A stretch of DNA of 64,000 bases from Halodesulfovibrio marinisediminis DSM 17456 (GTDB lineage: Bacteria > Desulfobacterota > Desulfovibrionia > Desulfovibrionales > Desulfovibrionaceae), in contig NZ_FSRG01000006.1 of the NCBI RefSeq assembly GCF_900129975.1, positions 248,001 through 312,000 of the forward strand. The letters are read 5' to 3'. This document shows positions 1-9,396 of this stretch, one piece after another; position 1 is the first letter of the stretch, and every line of letters starts with the position of its first letter. The notes beneath the pieces are model-generated. The model worked only from the letters and a program-made list of their open reading frames with translations, had not been told where the DNA came from and searched no databases. A program made the position numbers and the translations under genes.

Positions 1-87
1 ATATCCTTCAAGCTCAAAGGTCTGCTGGCAAGCCTGCCGAATCATGGGTTCATCATCGACTAAATAAATTTCACCAATGGTGGTCAT
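1..87 (-). CDS. Response regulator, PgtA/DctD-like (N-terminal fragment)
   Basis: Only the first 29 codons lie in the window. The translation begins MTTIGEIYLVDDEPMIRQAC, which is the first beta strand and acidic pair (DDE) of a receiver domain. It resembles the start of DctD/PgtA-type regulators, which normally continue into a sigma-54 activating AAA+ domain and a DNA-binding domain; that part is off the edge. The ATG at 87 lies 2 bases after the stop of the kinase gene, so the two are co-transcribed with the kinase first. The sigma-54-like promoter in front of the divergent transporter genes is consistent with an NtrC-type regulator, but the class is inferred. Confidence 0.8.
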   Translation of the reverse strand, partial: MTTIGEIYLVDDEPMIRQACQQTFELEGY

Positions 88-89
88 AA

Positions 90-2486
90 TTATCCAACTG
101 CTTTTTGAAATGAGAGAACAAACTTAGTGCCGCCATTTTCGGCATTCACAGCATTGATTTCTCCCCTCATGTCCTTCACAATGTTATAGGAAATTGAAAG
201 GCCAAGCCCTAATCCCTTACCGACTTCTTTGGTCGTATAGAACGGGTCAAAAATTGATTCTTTAACTTCCGGTGGAATTCCGGGACCTGTATCGACAATT
301 TCAATACAGACATTCTCTTCTGCATCAGTGACATCAACAGCAATCTTACGCTCTCCATCATTCTGCAGACCGATAGCATCGATGGCATTACCGATAATAT
401 TCACCAGCACCTGTTCAAGCCGGATATCTTCTGCGCTGATGACATGAGGCGCATCGTCATACCGACGCTCTATTTCAATCTCATCTTCTTTAATGCGTGA
501 TTTAAGCAACGCCAAAGACTGTTCAATAACCGGAACCACATCCACCGGATGCAGCTTATTTGAAGGGAGACGGGCAAACTTCTTCAGGTGGTTAATCATC
601 CCCGCCATTCTAGCGCTTAGTTCGTCTATCTTCTCAATATTTTCCTGATGTAGATCAAGCTTCCCACGTTCTATAAGCAAGCGGGCATTATGCAGGTAAT
701 ACCTGATTGCCGACAACGGCTGATTAAGCTCATGCGCAATACCAGCGGAAAGCTGTCCGAGTGCTGCAAGCTTTCCAGCCTGAACAAGCTCATCCTGTAC
801 CCTGCGGCGTTCTCGCACTTCCTGCCTGAGCTTCACGTTGATACGGCTCAAATGGTCTGTTTTCTGCCGTACCCTCTTCCGCAACAGCTCTTGCGCCTCT
901 TCACGCTCTGTTACATCATGAAGCGTAATCAGCAAATTACGCTGTGCACGCTGCTGAACAGGACGGATAACCGCTTCCATAGGGAACTCGGAACCATCAC
1001 GCTTAACGCCACAATATAAGGCAACAACTTGCGAATAATCCTTACTGAAAAATACAAGAGAACATGCATCGCTGAATGCCTGTCGTTCCGGCTCAGTAAC
1101 AAAGGAAAAAAGCTGCTGCCCGATCATCTCATGCGGCTCTGAATCAAACAGACTAAGAGCCATTGTATTGAAAAAGCGAATAACTCCATCAGGATCGGCT
1201 ATAACAAGCCCCACCGCAGCGTTATCGATGATAGCCTGTGCATTTGCCTCTTCCACTTCCTGAGCAGTGTCACGAAAAACGCGTAATGCGCCAGCCATCT
1301 TACCGATTTCATCATCACCAGCTTCAGGAACAGCATATTTCAGATCACCTCCGGCAATCGCCTGCATGCTTGTTGCCAAGGCATTAAGTCGTGCAACAAT
1401 GCTGCCGCGCACATAAAACCACAGTACACAGGAAGCAATAATCAGACTGAAAAATACAAGTCCAAGCTGTGCCCATCGAGCATGTTCCAGCTTATCTTTG
1501 GTAACTGCAGCAGCGCTAAGGGCCTCATCCTGCGTGCGAGTAACAATTTTCCTGATTGCCGAACGTAGCTGCCCGACAATTATGGTGTTCTCGGTAAGGA
1601 TCTCCTGCCCTTTAAGATTGTTTGCGAGAATGCGTTTTTTTAGAGCAAAAACGCCGTCTGCTCCTTCCGCTCTGGAAAGCACTTCAGAAAACACCTGATG
1701 CAAGGTAAGGGCACTCGCCTCTTCGGAAAAATGCTCCAAGTTTAATCGTAATGAAGCAATCGTGTCACTGGCAAGGGCAGCTAAGTTATCGACATGGGCA
1801 ACAGTCTGTGCTGATGAAGCCTGCAAAAGCAAACTCACTAACAGATCACCGCTGCTGCCGATGCGGTCAACAATCTTCTTAAACATTCGGTTGGAACGCA
1901 GTCTGGCCACAGCAATATTTTTCTCACCCTGCCCGACTGCGCCTCGAATACGGTCAATGTCTGCATCAAAATTATAGTTTAAATCCTGACTAAGCGGTTC
2001 AATCTCTTCAAGCATGTCGGAATAGAGCCAGCGGAGACGCTCCATGTGCTTTTGCAGGCGTCTTTCCTCCCGCAAGCGGTCTGCAACAACAAGTTGTAAT
2101 GAAAACAAGTTGTCATTCAAATGTACCAGCAAGTCATCTATCTCTCGACGAAGTTGCGGATTCGTAGACCCAAGAAGATTCACTTCAGCACTGAATTGCC
2201 GCAAAAGCACATCCAAATCAGCACGGATTTTCTTTTGTGTGTCTTCATCCGGAGCAGAGGCAAGGTTTGGAGCAATCGCAATAATCTGTCCACTTGTCTC
2301 AGCCACATCAGCAACCTGTGCTAATTCCGGCAAGTTTTTTTCTGTAATGGTTGCGAAAATATCGCTGGAACTTTCCAGAAGAAACAATGCCGTCAGTACC
2401 GATAATACAGTAATAGCCGCAATGGTACTAAACGCGAGAAGCAAGCGTTCCCAAATGCCTATTTTGGTAAAAAACGATGGCATCAT
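90..2486 (-). CDS. Membrane sensor histidine kinase, PgtB/DctB-like with PAS domain
   Basis: 798 residues. Membrane segments lie at about 15-37 and 340-358 with a long, mostly helical periplasmic region between them. A HAMP-like linker follows (about 358-412), then a PAS domain (about 415-525), a HisKA domain with the phospho-acceptor in GIAHELNQPL (His585), and a HATPase domain with the boxes DTGPGIPPE and GKGLGLGLSISYNIV. The 'GQLSAGIAHELNQPLSAIRYY' type of H box is typical of DctB/PgtB kinases. It should autophosphorylate and pass phosphate to the regulator starting at 87. The start ATG overlaps the stop of the upstream binding-protein gene (TAATG), so the three genes form one unit. The order binding protein, kinase, regulator resembles Salmonella pgtCBA, where the binding protein is the sensory input. 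The ligand is unknown; a substrate of the divergent TTT transporter is the simplest guess. Confidence 0.9.
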   Translation of the reverse strand: MMPSFFTKIGIWERLLLAFSTIAAITVLSVLTALFLLESSSDIFATITEKNLPELAQVADVAETSGQIIAIAPNLASAPDEDTQKKIRADLDVLLRQFSAEVNLLGSTNPQLRREIDDLLVHLNDNLFSLQLVVADRLREERRLQKHMERLRWLYSDMLEEIEPLSQDLNYNFDADIDRIRGAVGQGEKNIAVARLRSNRMFKKIVDRIGSSGDLLVSLLLQASSAQTVAHVDNLAALASDTIASLRLNLEHFSEEASALTLHQVFSEVLSRAEGADGVFALKKRILANNLKGQEILTENTIIVGQLRSAIRKIVTRTQDEALSAAAVTKDKLEHARWAQLGLVFFSLIIASCVLWFYVRGSIVARLNALATSMQAIAGGDLKYAVPEAGDDEIGKMAGALRVFRDTAQEVEEANAQAIIDNAAVGLVIADPDGVIRFFNTMALSLFDSEPHEMIGQQLFSFVTEPERQAFSDACSLVFFSKDYSQVVALYCGVKRDGSEFPMEAVIRPVQQRAQRNLLITLHDVTEREEAQELLRKRVRQKTDHLSRINVKLRQEVRERRRVQDELVQAGKLAALGQLSAGIAHELNQPLSAIRYYLHNARLLIERGKLDLHQENIEKIDELSARMAGMINHLKKFARLPSNKLHPVDVVPVIEQSLALLKSRIKEDEIEIERRYDDAPHVISAEDIRLEQVLVNIIGNAIDAIGLQNDGERKIAVDVTDAEENVCIEIVDTGPGIPPEVKESIFDPFYTTKEVGKGLGLGLSISYNIVKDMRGEINAVNAENGGTKFVLSFQKAVG

Positions 2487-3838
2487 TACTTTCTTTGTGC
2501 TGTATCCAACAGTTCATTAGCTTTTGTGAACCGCTCTTCAATAAACTGCTGCCATTGCAAAATCTGCTGCTGTTGATCAGAGCTTTTGGGCGTTCCATTA
2601 AACGAATTGGAAAAAATAGTATTATAAACAGGATTCCGGCTCTGTTCTTCGGTAACAGGTACTTCACTGAGCAACCTGTAGAACTCTTTCTTTACCATGG
2701 CAAAAGCAAGGTCATCAGCGCCATGCTGACGTTCGAGAGACAGCATGCGCTTCCAAAGCTGACGTCGCTCAAGCAATTTATATGTAATGAATTCCTCAAA
2801 AAGATGATTCACAAGATTATACCGCAACTGCGACAGGTAGACATCATATCGCTTAGAGTTGCCTTCCTTAATCATCTTAAGCAGTTGAGAATGCGTAGGT
2901 TTGCCACTGTCATACACTTGCAAGGCAACAGGCAAGCGATGTATCTGCGGGTTAAGCAGAATCGCCTGCCCCTCAGGCGACAACATAAAGTCAATAAACA
3001 GTTCAGCCTCAGCAGAGTTACTGCCGTTTTCTAACGCCCCAATTCCTGCCGGAGCAATCAGAGCAGGCTCGCCGTACCGGAATCTGAGATTATCCGCATC
3101 CGGCGCACGCCCAAGAATATCAATCACAAGCCCTACGCCATACAGTCCGCCCCGTACTCCTTCTGTCACGCTGAAGCTACGGGCAGAAAGTGTCACAAGG
3201 TTACCGGATATGCGCAGCAGGTATGCCCAGCCTTTCTCCCATCCCATCTTTTGCAAAATACTTTCTACAATCAGGTGGGTAGTGCCTGAGCGAGAAGGAC
3301 TAGTCATAACAACATGACTATAATATTTTGAATCTACTATATCTTCCCAACACTTCGGAGCTGCGATTTCCTCATTATCCAAGTAGGACTGATTCCACAT
3401 CCACCCCACAGCAGATAACGCAAAACCGTAAAAGTAACCGTCAGGATCATCCACGGACGCCCCGTTTACATCCACGGCCTTATACTGCCGATCACGCTCT
3501 GTGCGCCTCAGCATCTGCCCCTGTTTTAAAATCTCAAACGCGTCCGGTGAAGATGCCCAGAATACATCAAAGTTACGGGCATTCCCCCGTAGCAATTCAG
3601 CCACGGCTGACGTCGTTTTTTTATTAAGTATAGAAACAGCTATTTCAGGATGGAGATCTTGAAACCGCTTAACAAACGGTTCGTAGAAATTGGGAGGATA
3701 CGAAGTAATTATTTGCAAACGGGAGTGCTGAGAAGCGTTTGCTGCAGAGACTGATCCTCCGCAAAGAAGAAGAGCAACAGTGACTCCAAACACGCACCAG
3801 CAAAAATATCGAACAGCCCTTACGAAGCCAACGTACAT
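2486..3838 (-). CDS. Periplasmic solute-binding sensor protein, PgtC-like
   Basis: About 450 residues. The ATG at 3838 is chosen because a GGAGG stands 7 bases upstream and the protein then begins with a signal peptide (MYVGFVRAVRYFC... ending near AANAS). Longer upstream in-frame codons have neither. The mature part (LQIITSYPPNFYEPFVKRF, later NFDVFWASSPDAFEILKQG) matches extracellular solute-binding proteins of the iron(III)/phosphoglycerate type. A C-terminal extension of roughly 110 residues follows the binding fold. No ABC permease or ATPase gene is nearby, and it overlaps the kinase gene by one base, so it probably serves as the sensing component of the kinase rather than as a transporter subunit. 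The ligand cannot be read from the sequence. Confidence 0.82.
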   Translation of the reverse strand: MYVGFVRAVRYFCWCVFGVTVALLLCGGSVSAANASQHSRLQIITSYPPNFYEPFVKRFQDLHPEIAVSILNKKTTSAVAELLRGNARNFDVFWASSPDAFEILKQGQMLRRTERDRQYKAVDVNGASVDDPDGYFYGFALSAVGWMWNQSYLDNEEIAAPKCWEDIVDSKYYSHVVMTSPSRSGTTHLIVESILQKMGWEKGWAYLLRISGNLVTLSARSFSVTEGVRGGLYGVGLVIDILGRAPDADNLRFRYGEPALIAPAGIGALENGSNSAEAELFIDFMLSPEGQAILLNPQIHRLPVALQVYDSGKPTHSQLLKMIKEGNSKRYDVYLSQLRYNLVNHLFEEFITYKLLERRQLWKRMLSLERQHGADDLAFAMVKKEFYRLLSEVPVTEEQSRNPVYNTIFSNSFNGTPKSSDQQQQILQWQQFIEERFTKANELLDTAQRK

Positions 3839-4403
3839 TAAGAACCTCCAGACAGTACCGCATGCCAGAAGAAATAGTGTACCTGCTTTAGAGCATGTTA
3901 CGTGTAACCACTTAATAAAACTCAAAAAATGAATACAATATGGCAAGCGTGCCAAACTATAAAAGCATTTGTACAGAGGGTCAAGAATCTGCCCTTGCTT
4001 CCTATTAAGAACGCCCTTCACGCCCAGACTTTAAAAACAATACGCCACACTTGTTCCGATACAATCCTCTAACATTAACCAACACCCCCACGCATATTAC
4101 CCACGCCAACAATGAGTCATTTAGGAACAAGACGTGTCAAAAGCGACCCATAAAAACACTCTCAAAAAACGTAACCGTTTTCTATATGTACAACAAAGTC
4201 AGACCACTAAAGCATTTCGCATTACTGGCACACAATTTGTTATGCGGAACGCAGTACCGTGAAAATATTGTCACGGTAGGAAGAGGAGGAGCACCAAATA
4301 CCGCTCTTTTTTTTTGTACAAATACGATGCTGCCGGCTGATGGATTTCCGGCTGTAATCGTCAACCGGCGGTCAACCACCGCACACAACGTACGGAGTAT
4401 GTG
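3839..4403. promoter_or_regulatory. Divergent control region between sensor operon and tct operon
   Basis: A 565-base gene-free stretch separating the minus-strand sensor operon from the plus-strand transporter operon. It holds the ribosome-binding site of the binding-protein gene near its left end, an AT-rich middle, and the sigma-54-like promoter at 4226-4241. Short reading frames inside it have no ribosome-binding sites and look non-coding. Binding sites for the response regulator are expected between about 4050 and 4180, but I could not identify a convincing repeated motif there. Confidence 0.55.
4226..4241 (+). promoter_or_regulatory. Sigma-54-type (-24/-12) promoter for tctCBA
   Basis: TGGCACACAATTTGTT matches the consensus TGGCAC-N5-TTGCW at every key base except the C of the -12 GC pair (GT here). 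The 10-base spacing from GG to the -12 dinucleotide is exact. It lies about 160 bases before tctC and points at it. The pairing with a DctD-like regulator next door supports it. Confidence 0.6.
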
Positions 4404-5345
4404 ATGAAAAAACTTTTAGCATTACTCATGGCACTTGTTTTTGCCTTCCCTATGTATGCTATGGCCGAATACCCAAGCAAACCAATCACTATTATTGTTC
4501 CATCTAAAGCTGGTGGCTCAACTGATACTACTGCACGTATTTTTATTAATGCTGCGAAAAAGTACTGGAACGGTGCAAACTTTGTAGTTCAGAACATTCC
4601 AGGCTCCGGTGGACAGAAAGGTTTTGAAGCAATCGCACGTGCTAAAAACGACGGCCACACCATCGGCCTTGTTTTCACCACTCAGATTGTATCCCACATT
4701 GTTTCCAAGCGTGCTCGCTACACCCTCGACAGCTTCCATGTTATGGGTAACGCTGTAGACGATCCACTTCTCATTGCAGTTCCTAAAGAAAGCCCTATCA
4801 CCGACCTTGCAGGCTTCATTAAAGCAGCAAAAGAAAACGCACTGACTGTTGCTGTTAACGGCATCGGTTCCGACGACTTTATCGCTGCTAAGAAATTTGA
4901 AAACAAAGCAGACGTTAGCTTCAACCTTCTTCCTACAAAAGGTTCTACCGAACAGAAAGCTCTGATTCTTGGTAACCACGCTGACGCAAGCATCATGAAC
5001 CTTTCTCAGATGCAGGCTCAGCACAAAGCTGGCACCGCTCGCGTTATTGCTCTTCTTAACAAAGAGCGTTCCGACGTTCTTCCTGACGTAAAGACTGCTG
5101 CTGAACAGGGTTACGATGTTAACATGACTGCAACCCGCGGTTTTGTTGCTCCTGCTGGCATCGACAAAGACATTCTTGCAAAACTCGACGACCTTCTTGC
5201 TAAAGTTAACAGCGACCCTAACTTCATCGCAGACTGCAAAAAGAACGTATACAGCCGTCTCCCAATGTCCGGCGAAGACTACCGTGCATACCTTGAAGGT
5301 CTTCAGGTTGAAACCCAGTCTTTCTACGACAAGAACCCTTGGTAA
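4404..5345 (+). CDS. tctC: TTT transporter periplasmic tricarboxylate-binding protein
   Basis: 313 residues. The signal peptide is MKKLLALLMALVFAFPMYAMA, followed by YPSKPITIIVPSKAGGSTDTT, the signature start of the Bug/TctC family of soluble binding proteins (AGG-S-D loop). The protein ends EGLQVETQSFYDKNPW. The ATG at 4404 is preferred over the GTG at 4401 because GGAG lies 6 bases before it. It captures an organic acid in the periplasm for the TctAB membrane pair encoded directly downstream (6 bases to tctB). Codon use is strongly biased toward preferred codons, suggesting high expression. The substrate (citrate, tartrate, glutarate, sulfonate or other) cannot be told from sequence. Confidence 0.92.
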   Translation: MKKLLALLMALVFAFPMYAMAEYPSKPITIIVPSKAGGSTDTTARIFINAAKKYWNGANFVVQNIPGSGGQKGFEAIARAKNDGHTIGLVFTTQIVSHIVSKRARYTLDSFHVMGNAVDDPLLIAVPKESPITDLAGFIKAAKENALTVAVNGIGSDDFIAAKKFENKADVSFNLLPTKGSTEQKALILGNHADASIMNLSQMQAQHKAGTARVIALLNKERSDVLPDVKTAAEQGYDVNMTATRGFVAPAGIDKDILAKLDDLLAKVNSDPNFIADCKKNVYSRLPMSGEDYRAYLEGLQVETQSFYDKNPW

Positions 5346-5351
5346 TAAAAT

Positions 5352-5810
5352 ATGACAAAAAGATTTGCTGAGTTACTGCTTCTCGGCGGATTTTTGGTAC
5401 TTGCGGTGCTGCTTTACAACAGCACCGCAGCGTACCCGAAATTCGTTCAGGGATCGACAGCCGCATATGTTCGCTTTCTCGCGATCTGCCTTGGCATTCT
5501 GTGCCTGTTTGAACTGTTTTTTTCCTCTAAAAACAAAAAAGAGAATGGTCAGAAAGCGCCACTTAATATGGCTGACGCTCCTCGGCGATTCTGGGGATTA
5601 TGCATCCTCTTATTCATCTACGCTGCCTCATTTGAATTCTTAGGATTCTATCTGGCATCAGCAATTTTTCTGCCAACAACAATGTTTCTGCTTGGAGCAC
5701 GAAAACCAGTTTCAATAACTCTTACGACTGTAAGTATTCTGCTTTTCGTCTACCTCGTTTTTGAAAAATTGCTTGGAGTTTTCCTCCCGACAAGTAGCTT
5801 ATTCGGTTAA
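5352..5810 (+). CDS. tctB: TTT transporter small membrane subunit
   Basis: 152 residues with four predicted membrane helices (about 7-23, 34-50, 77-100 and 108-143), the usual size and topology of TctB. It sits between the binding protein and the large subunit, the canonical TTT order. The stretch after helix 2 is short and basic (SSKNKKENGQK), as expected for a cytoplasmic loop. Sequence conservation in this subunit is low, so the call rests mainly on topology and position. It should associate with TctA to form the cation-coupled uptake channel. Confidence 0.88.
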   Translation: MTKRFAELLLLGGFLVLAVLLYNSTAAYPKFVQGSTAAYVRFLAICLGILCLFELFFSSKNKKENGQKAPLNMADAPRRFWGLCILLFIYAASFEFLGFYLASAIFLPTTMFLLGARKPVSITLTTVSILLFVYLVFEKLLGVFLPTSSLFG

Positions 5811-5821
5811 GGATACATCGT

Positions 5822-7300
5822 ATGATCTTAGAATCTATTTCTTCCCTTATGGCACCTATGCCATTGCTTGCTGTTCTTCTCGGCACTGTGTCCGGTGTTA
5901 TCATCGGTGGTATGCCGGGACTGACTGCAACCATGGCTGTTGCTTTGCTCATCCCTGTAACCTTTACTCTAGATCCACTCATCGGGCTTGTTCTTATGGG
6001 CGGGGTATATTGCGGCGCTATGTACGGCGGATCAATTCCTGCAATTCTGCTGCGCACACCGGGTACTCCGGCAGCAGTTGCAACCGCGCTTGAAGGCTAC
6101 CCAATGACACAGCAGGGTCGTGCTGGTCTTGCGCTTAAGGTTTCTGTTATTTCCAGCTGCGTCGGCGGCGTGTTTTCAACATTCATTCTGTTAATTCTGG
6201 CTCCACTACTCGCCCAGTTTGCACTCACATTCGGTCCGCCAGAATACTTCCTGCTTGCCATCCTCGGACTTGCCGGTCTTGTTTCCATGGCAGACGAAAA
6301 AACCGGCCTGATCAAATCTCTGATCTCAGGCGTGCTCGGTTTGATCATCGCGGTTGTAGGTACTGATCCTATCTCCGGTATGCTTCGTTACACAGCAGGT
6401 CTTACAGACTTATACGACGGTGTCGCATTTATGCCGGTACTTATCGGTATGTTCTCCATTTCACAGATGCTTTCACTCACCGGTAAAAAAAGTGTTGTGG
6501 ACGACTCTGCACTCGTTACCGAGATCAAGCGCGAGCCGCTTCCAAAAGGAATTTTCAAATTCATCAGCATGGGTTCCCTTACCGGTACTCTTGTAGGCAT
6601 TCTCCCTGGTGAAGGTGCAACCATTGCTGCGTTTCTTTCCTACAACATTGCAAGACGCCGTTCTAAGAAGCCTGAGCTGTTCGGTAATGGTAATCCGGAA
6701 GGTATTGCAGCGGCTGAAGCAGGTAACAACGGTTGTGTAGGCGGTTCTCTGGTTCCAACTCTTACTCTCGGCATTCCGGGCAACAGTGTTGCTGCGGCTT
6801 TGCTTGGCGGCTTGCTGGTTCATGGTCTCATTCCAGGACCGGAACTGTTCACCACCTATGGTTCCATGACCTACGCCTTCATCTTCTCACTCTTCCTTGC
6901 CAACATTATTTTCTTAATTCTGGGACTGTACATGGCACCGTACTTTGCAAGAATCTCTCTCACTCCTACTGAGCTGCTGATTCCTGTTGTGTGCCTGTTC
7001 TCAGTTCTGGGCTCTTACTCCATGAACAACAGTGTTCTTGATGTATTCCTGTGTTTGCTCTTCGGACTTGGAGCTGTGGTTCTGCACAAAACCGGCTTCT
7101 CCCTTGGAGCACTCATCCTTGGTCTTATCCTTGGACCAATTGCCGAAACAGGCTTTGCACAGGCACTCATCATGAGCAGAGGCAGCGCAGCTATCTTCTT
7201 CGAAAGCCCGCAAGCTCTCGCACTGTGGTTCATCACCTTCCTGTTGCTTGTGCCACCACTAGTCAACATCTTCAAAAAGCACCGTATGAAGTCAGCGTAA
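5822..7300 (+). CDS. tctA: TTT transporter large membrane subunit
   Basis: 492 residues with about 12 membrane helices. It carries the two conserved glycine/proline-rich TctA motifs, seen here as GTVSGVIIGGMPGLTATMAV near residue 20 and GTLVGILPGEGATIAAFLSY near residue 255, and the typical NPEGIAAAEAGNN segment around residue 300. Full family length. It imports the ligand delivered by TctC using an ion gradient. It lies 11 bases after tctB and is followed by a strong terminator, so the operon ends here. Confidence 0.95.
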   Translation: MILESISSLMAPMPLLAVLLGTVSGVIIGGMPGLTATMAVALLIPVTFTLDPLIGLVLMGGVYCGAMYGGSIPAILLRTPGTPAAVATALEGYPMTQQGRAGLALKVSVISSCVGGVFSTFILLILAPLLAQFALTFGPPEYFLLAILGLAGLVSMADEKTGLIKSLISGVLGLIIAVVGTDPISGMLRYTAGLTDLYDGVAFMPVLIGMFSISQMLSLTGKKSVVDDSALVTEIKREPLPKGIFKFISMGSLTGTLVGILPGEGATIAAFLSYNIARRRSKKPELFGNGNPEGIAAAEAGNNGCVGGSLVPTLTLGIPGNSVAAALLGGLLVHGLIPGPELFTTYGSMTYAFIFSLFLANIIFLILGLYMAPYFARISLTPTELLIPVVCLFSVLGSYSMNNSVLDVFLCLLFGLGAVVLHKTGFSLGALILGLILGPIAETGFAQALIMSRGSAAIFFESPQALALWFITFLLLVPPLVNIFKKHRMKSA

Positions 7301-7398
7301 TACGCCTCACTGCTAGTCCTTCTAAACGAAGCACCCTGCTGTTGCCCCCTACAAGACGGCAGAGATATATATCGGCTAGAGTGCACACTCTGACTTGC

Positions 7399-7428
7399 CC
7401 CCTGCATCACACGATGCAGGGGTTTTTT
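7399..7428 (+). terminator. Intrinsic terminator after tctA
   Basis: A perfect 10-bp stem (CCCCTGCATC / GATGCAGGGG) with a 4-base loop, followed by six T residues. It closes the tctCBA operon. Confidence 0.93.
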
Positions 7429-7527
7429 ACTATTGGCAGGTAATCACCAAAAATCTTGTCACATACAGAGCAACAACACATTAGGCACTTTTTCTTCGTG
7501 TCATTCTCATAGCACGTCTGATTGCCC

Positions 7528-9156
7528 CTACTCTTCAGATCCAAATCTTCTTTTATCAACCTCTTCCTTAAGCCTGACACCTGATGGGGTCATACATAAG
7601 CCGCCCTTCCCCGTACAACGCAACGCATCCGGCAACATATTTCCCACTTCCCACATGGCGCCAATGACTTCATCAAGAGGTAATGTGCCACGAAATCCAA
7701 ACATCGCGAGGTTTGCAGCCGTAACAGCGTTACTGACAGCTGCTACGTTACGACTGATACACGGCACCTCCACCTGCTCTGCCACAGGATCACAAATGAG
7801 TCCCAAAGAGTTTTGCATAGCAAAGGCTGCTGCATTACAAGCTGCTTCTGGTGAGCCTCCAGCCAGTTCCACAAGTGCAGCTGCAGCCATACTGGCTGCC
7901 GAACCACATTCTGCCTGACAGCCACAGACCTCTGCCGCAAAGGTTGCCTGTTCATTAATAAACACGCCAATAAGTCCCGCAACAAGCATTGCCTTTGCCG
8001 CTGTTTCCACTCTGGCATCTTGCGGTATATCAAGCTGATCAAGCATGCTGAAAACGGCAGCAGGAAGTACTCCGCATGACCCCGCTGTTGGTGCTGCCAC
8101 CACGCACCCCATCGCCGCATTAAGCTCAGTAACAGACATCACTGTAGCCATGTCCAACATGCCACTCGGAATAAATTTTTCATCCATCACGGCATCACGA
8201 AGCCTCCAGGCAGAAGGCGTCAGAAACCCCTTCATGGTAAAATCACCAATCATACCGATCCTGACAGACTCTTCCATCGCCCGAATTATTCGTTCCATCA
8301 TCTCCAAAACTTCAGCGACACTCAAACCACCACGAGCTGCTTCATACAATGCAGCAACTTTCCATAACGGCGTATCATGCTCTACACACCATTTGAGCAT
8401 TTCTGCAGCGCGGGTGAACGGAACCTTGCAATCCGAAGAAGCCAGAACAGGCATTACAGGAGCAATGAGGCGCACACCGGTGCCGCCGCAACGGAGCCTT
8501 ACTTTTTCCAACAACTCTTCTGAAATCTGCTGGCGTGTGTGGATGACAATAACGCCCTGCCATGCCCCGCTATTCCCATTATCACTGACACTATGACCGT
8601 GAACGGCAACATCTGCCTCACGTAGCAACGCTTCTACATCGGCACACAGCCCCTCAAGAGCGGAAAGATTGCCGCCTGACTGCATGATGACAAGTTCGAA
8701 GTAATCCCCGGTCAATGACACGGAGCACCCGTTTATTTCATTCAGTTCAATGCAGCCTCCGCCGACTGACAAACCACTTGCTGAAACGGTTCCTCCATGC
8801 TCATCCACTATCTCCAATAACACCGTGTTGGGATGGCTGGCGTCAAAATCTTTCACCTCAAAGCTCACCTCAATACCTTCTGACTTGATAAGCGAAAGTG
8901 CATCTGACAAGCGCGAATCATGCGGAGGCATTCCCATCAACCCTGCGGCCAAGCCTTGATCGGACTTCTGCCCCTTATATGTCATGGCAAAGGAACCATT
9001 CGTTTCAAATGTCATCTTCACACGTGAGAGCTTACCGTCACCTAATTGCCCCGCAAGGAACCCAATACGGGCAGGACCGGCGGTATGAGAACTGGACGGT
9101 CCAACCATGACCGGACCAATCACATCATTAAAAATGCTAGATGGTAATTTTGCCAT
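7528..9156 (-). CDS. sdaA: L-serine ammonia-lyase, iron-sulfur type, single chain
   Basis: 542 residues. The N-terminal half is the serine dehydratase beta domain with the loop GPSSSHTAGP near residue 20. The C-terminal half (from about residue 270) is the alpha domain with APTAGSCGVLPA, CGCQAECGSAASMA and a third cysteine in CDPVAEQVEVPC; these cysteines fit the ligands of the catalytic [4Fe-4S] cluster. The enzyme converts L-serine to pyruvate and ammonia. It is somewhat longer than the usual 455-residue E. coli form because the central linker is longer. AGGAAG stands just before the ATG. It is monocistronic here, convergent with tctA and upstream of nothing on its own strand, so the sequence shows no functional link to the neighbours. 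Confidence 0.94.
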   Translation of the reverse strand: MAKLPSSIFNDVIGPVMVGPSSSHTAGPARIGFLAGQLGDGKLSRVKMTFETNGSFAMTYKGQKSDQGLAAGLMGMPPHDSRLSDALSLIKSEGIEVSFEVKDFDASHPNTVLLEIVDEHGGTVSASGLSVGGGCIELNEINGCSVSLTGDYFELVIMQSGGNLSALEGLCADVEALLREADVAVHGHSVSDNGNSGAWQGVIVIHTRQQISEELLEKVRLRCGGTGVRLIAPVMPVLASSDCKVPFTRAAEMLKWCVEHDTPLWKVAALYEAARGGLSVAEVLEMMERIIRAMEESVRIGMIGDFTMKGFLTPSAWRLRDAVMDEKFIPSGMLDMATVMSVTELNAAMGCVVAAPTAGSCGVLPAAVFSMLDQLDIPQDARVETAAKAMLVAGLIGVFINEQATFAAEVCGCQAECGSAASMAAAALVELAGGSPEAACNAAAFAMQNSLGLICDPVAEQVEVPCISRNVAAVSNAVTAANLAMFGFRGTLPLDEVIGAMWEVGNMLPDALRCTGKGGLCMTPSGVRLKEEVDKRRFGSEE

Positions 9157-9306
9157 ATTACTTCCTCACGCTGCGTTAACATCCCATACGTTATACCTGA
9201 AACCAACTTAATCAAATTCAAGTTAGTTGTAGCAACAACCAGTGTACAATATTCCCTAGTAAGAGGTTATATTTTCTTTAGGAGATATAGGCTGGTGGGC
9301 TTACAC

Positions 9307-9341
9307 CAAAAAGACTCCCGCAACGTATTGCGGGAGTCTTT
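9307..9341. terminator. Bidirectional terminator downstream of the GntR gene
   Basis: A 14-bp stem (AAAGACTCCCGCAA / TTGCGGGAGTCTTT) with a CGTA loop. On the minus strand it is followed by TTTTT-rich sequence and ends the GntR transcript; on the plus strand a shorter T run follows. Confidence 0.85.
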
Positions 9342-9378
9342 ATTTCAACTCGATGTAAGGAAGACCTGCATCTTCACA

Positions 9379-9390
9379 CTGACATATCAG
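9379..9390. promoter_or_regulatory. Putative GntR operator copy 1 (CTGACATATCAG)
   Basis: A near-perfect 12-base palindrome, just past the 3' end of the GntR gene. An identical copy lies at 10348-10359 and two variants lie between. Operator function is inferred from recurrence around a regulator gene. Confidence 0.45.
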
Positions 9391-9396
9391 TCCCCC

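Noticed and set aside
2044-2520. 158-codon open frame on the plus strand
   Set aside because: It is antisense to the histidine kinase, with no ribosome-binding site and atypical Ser/Arg/Cys-rich composition.
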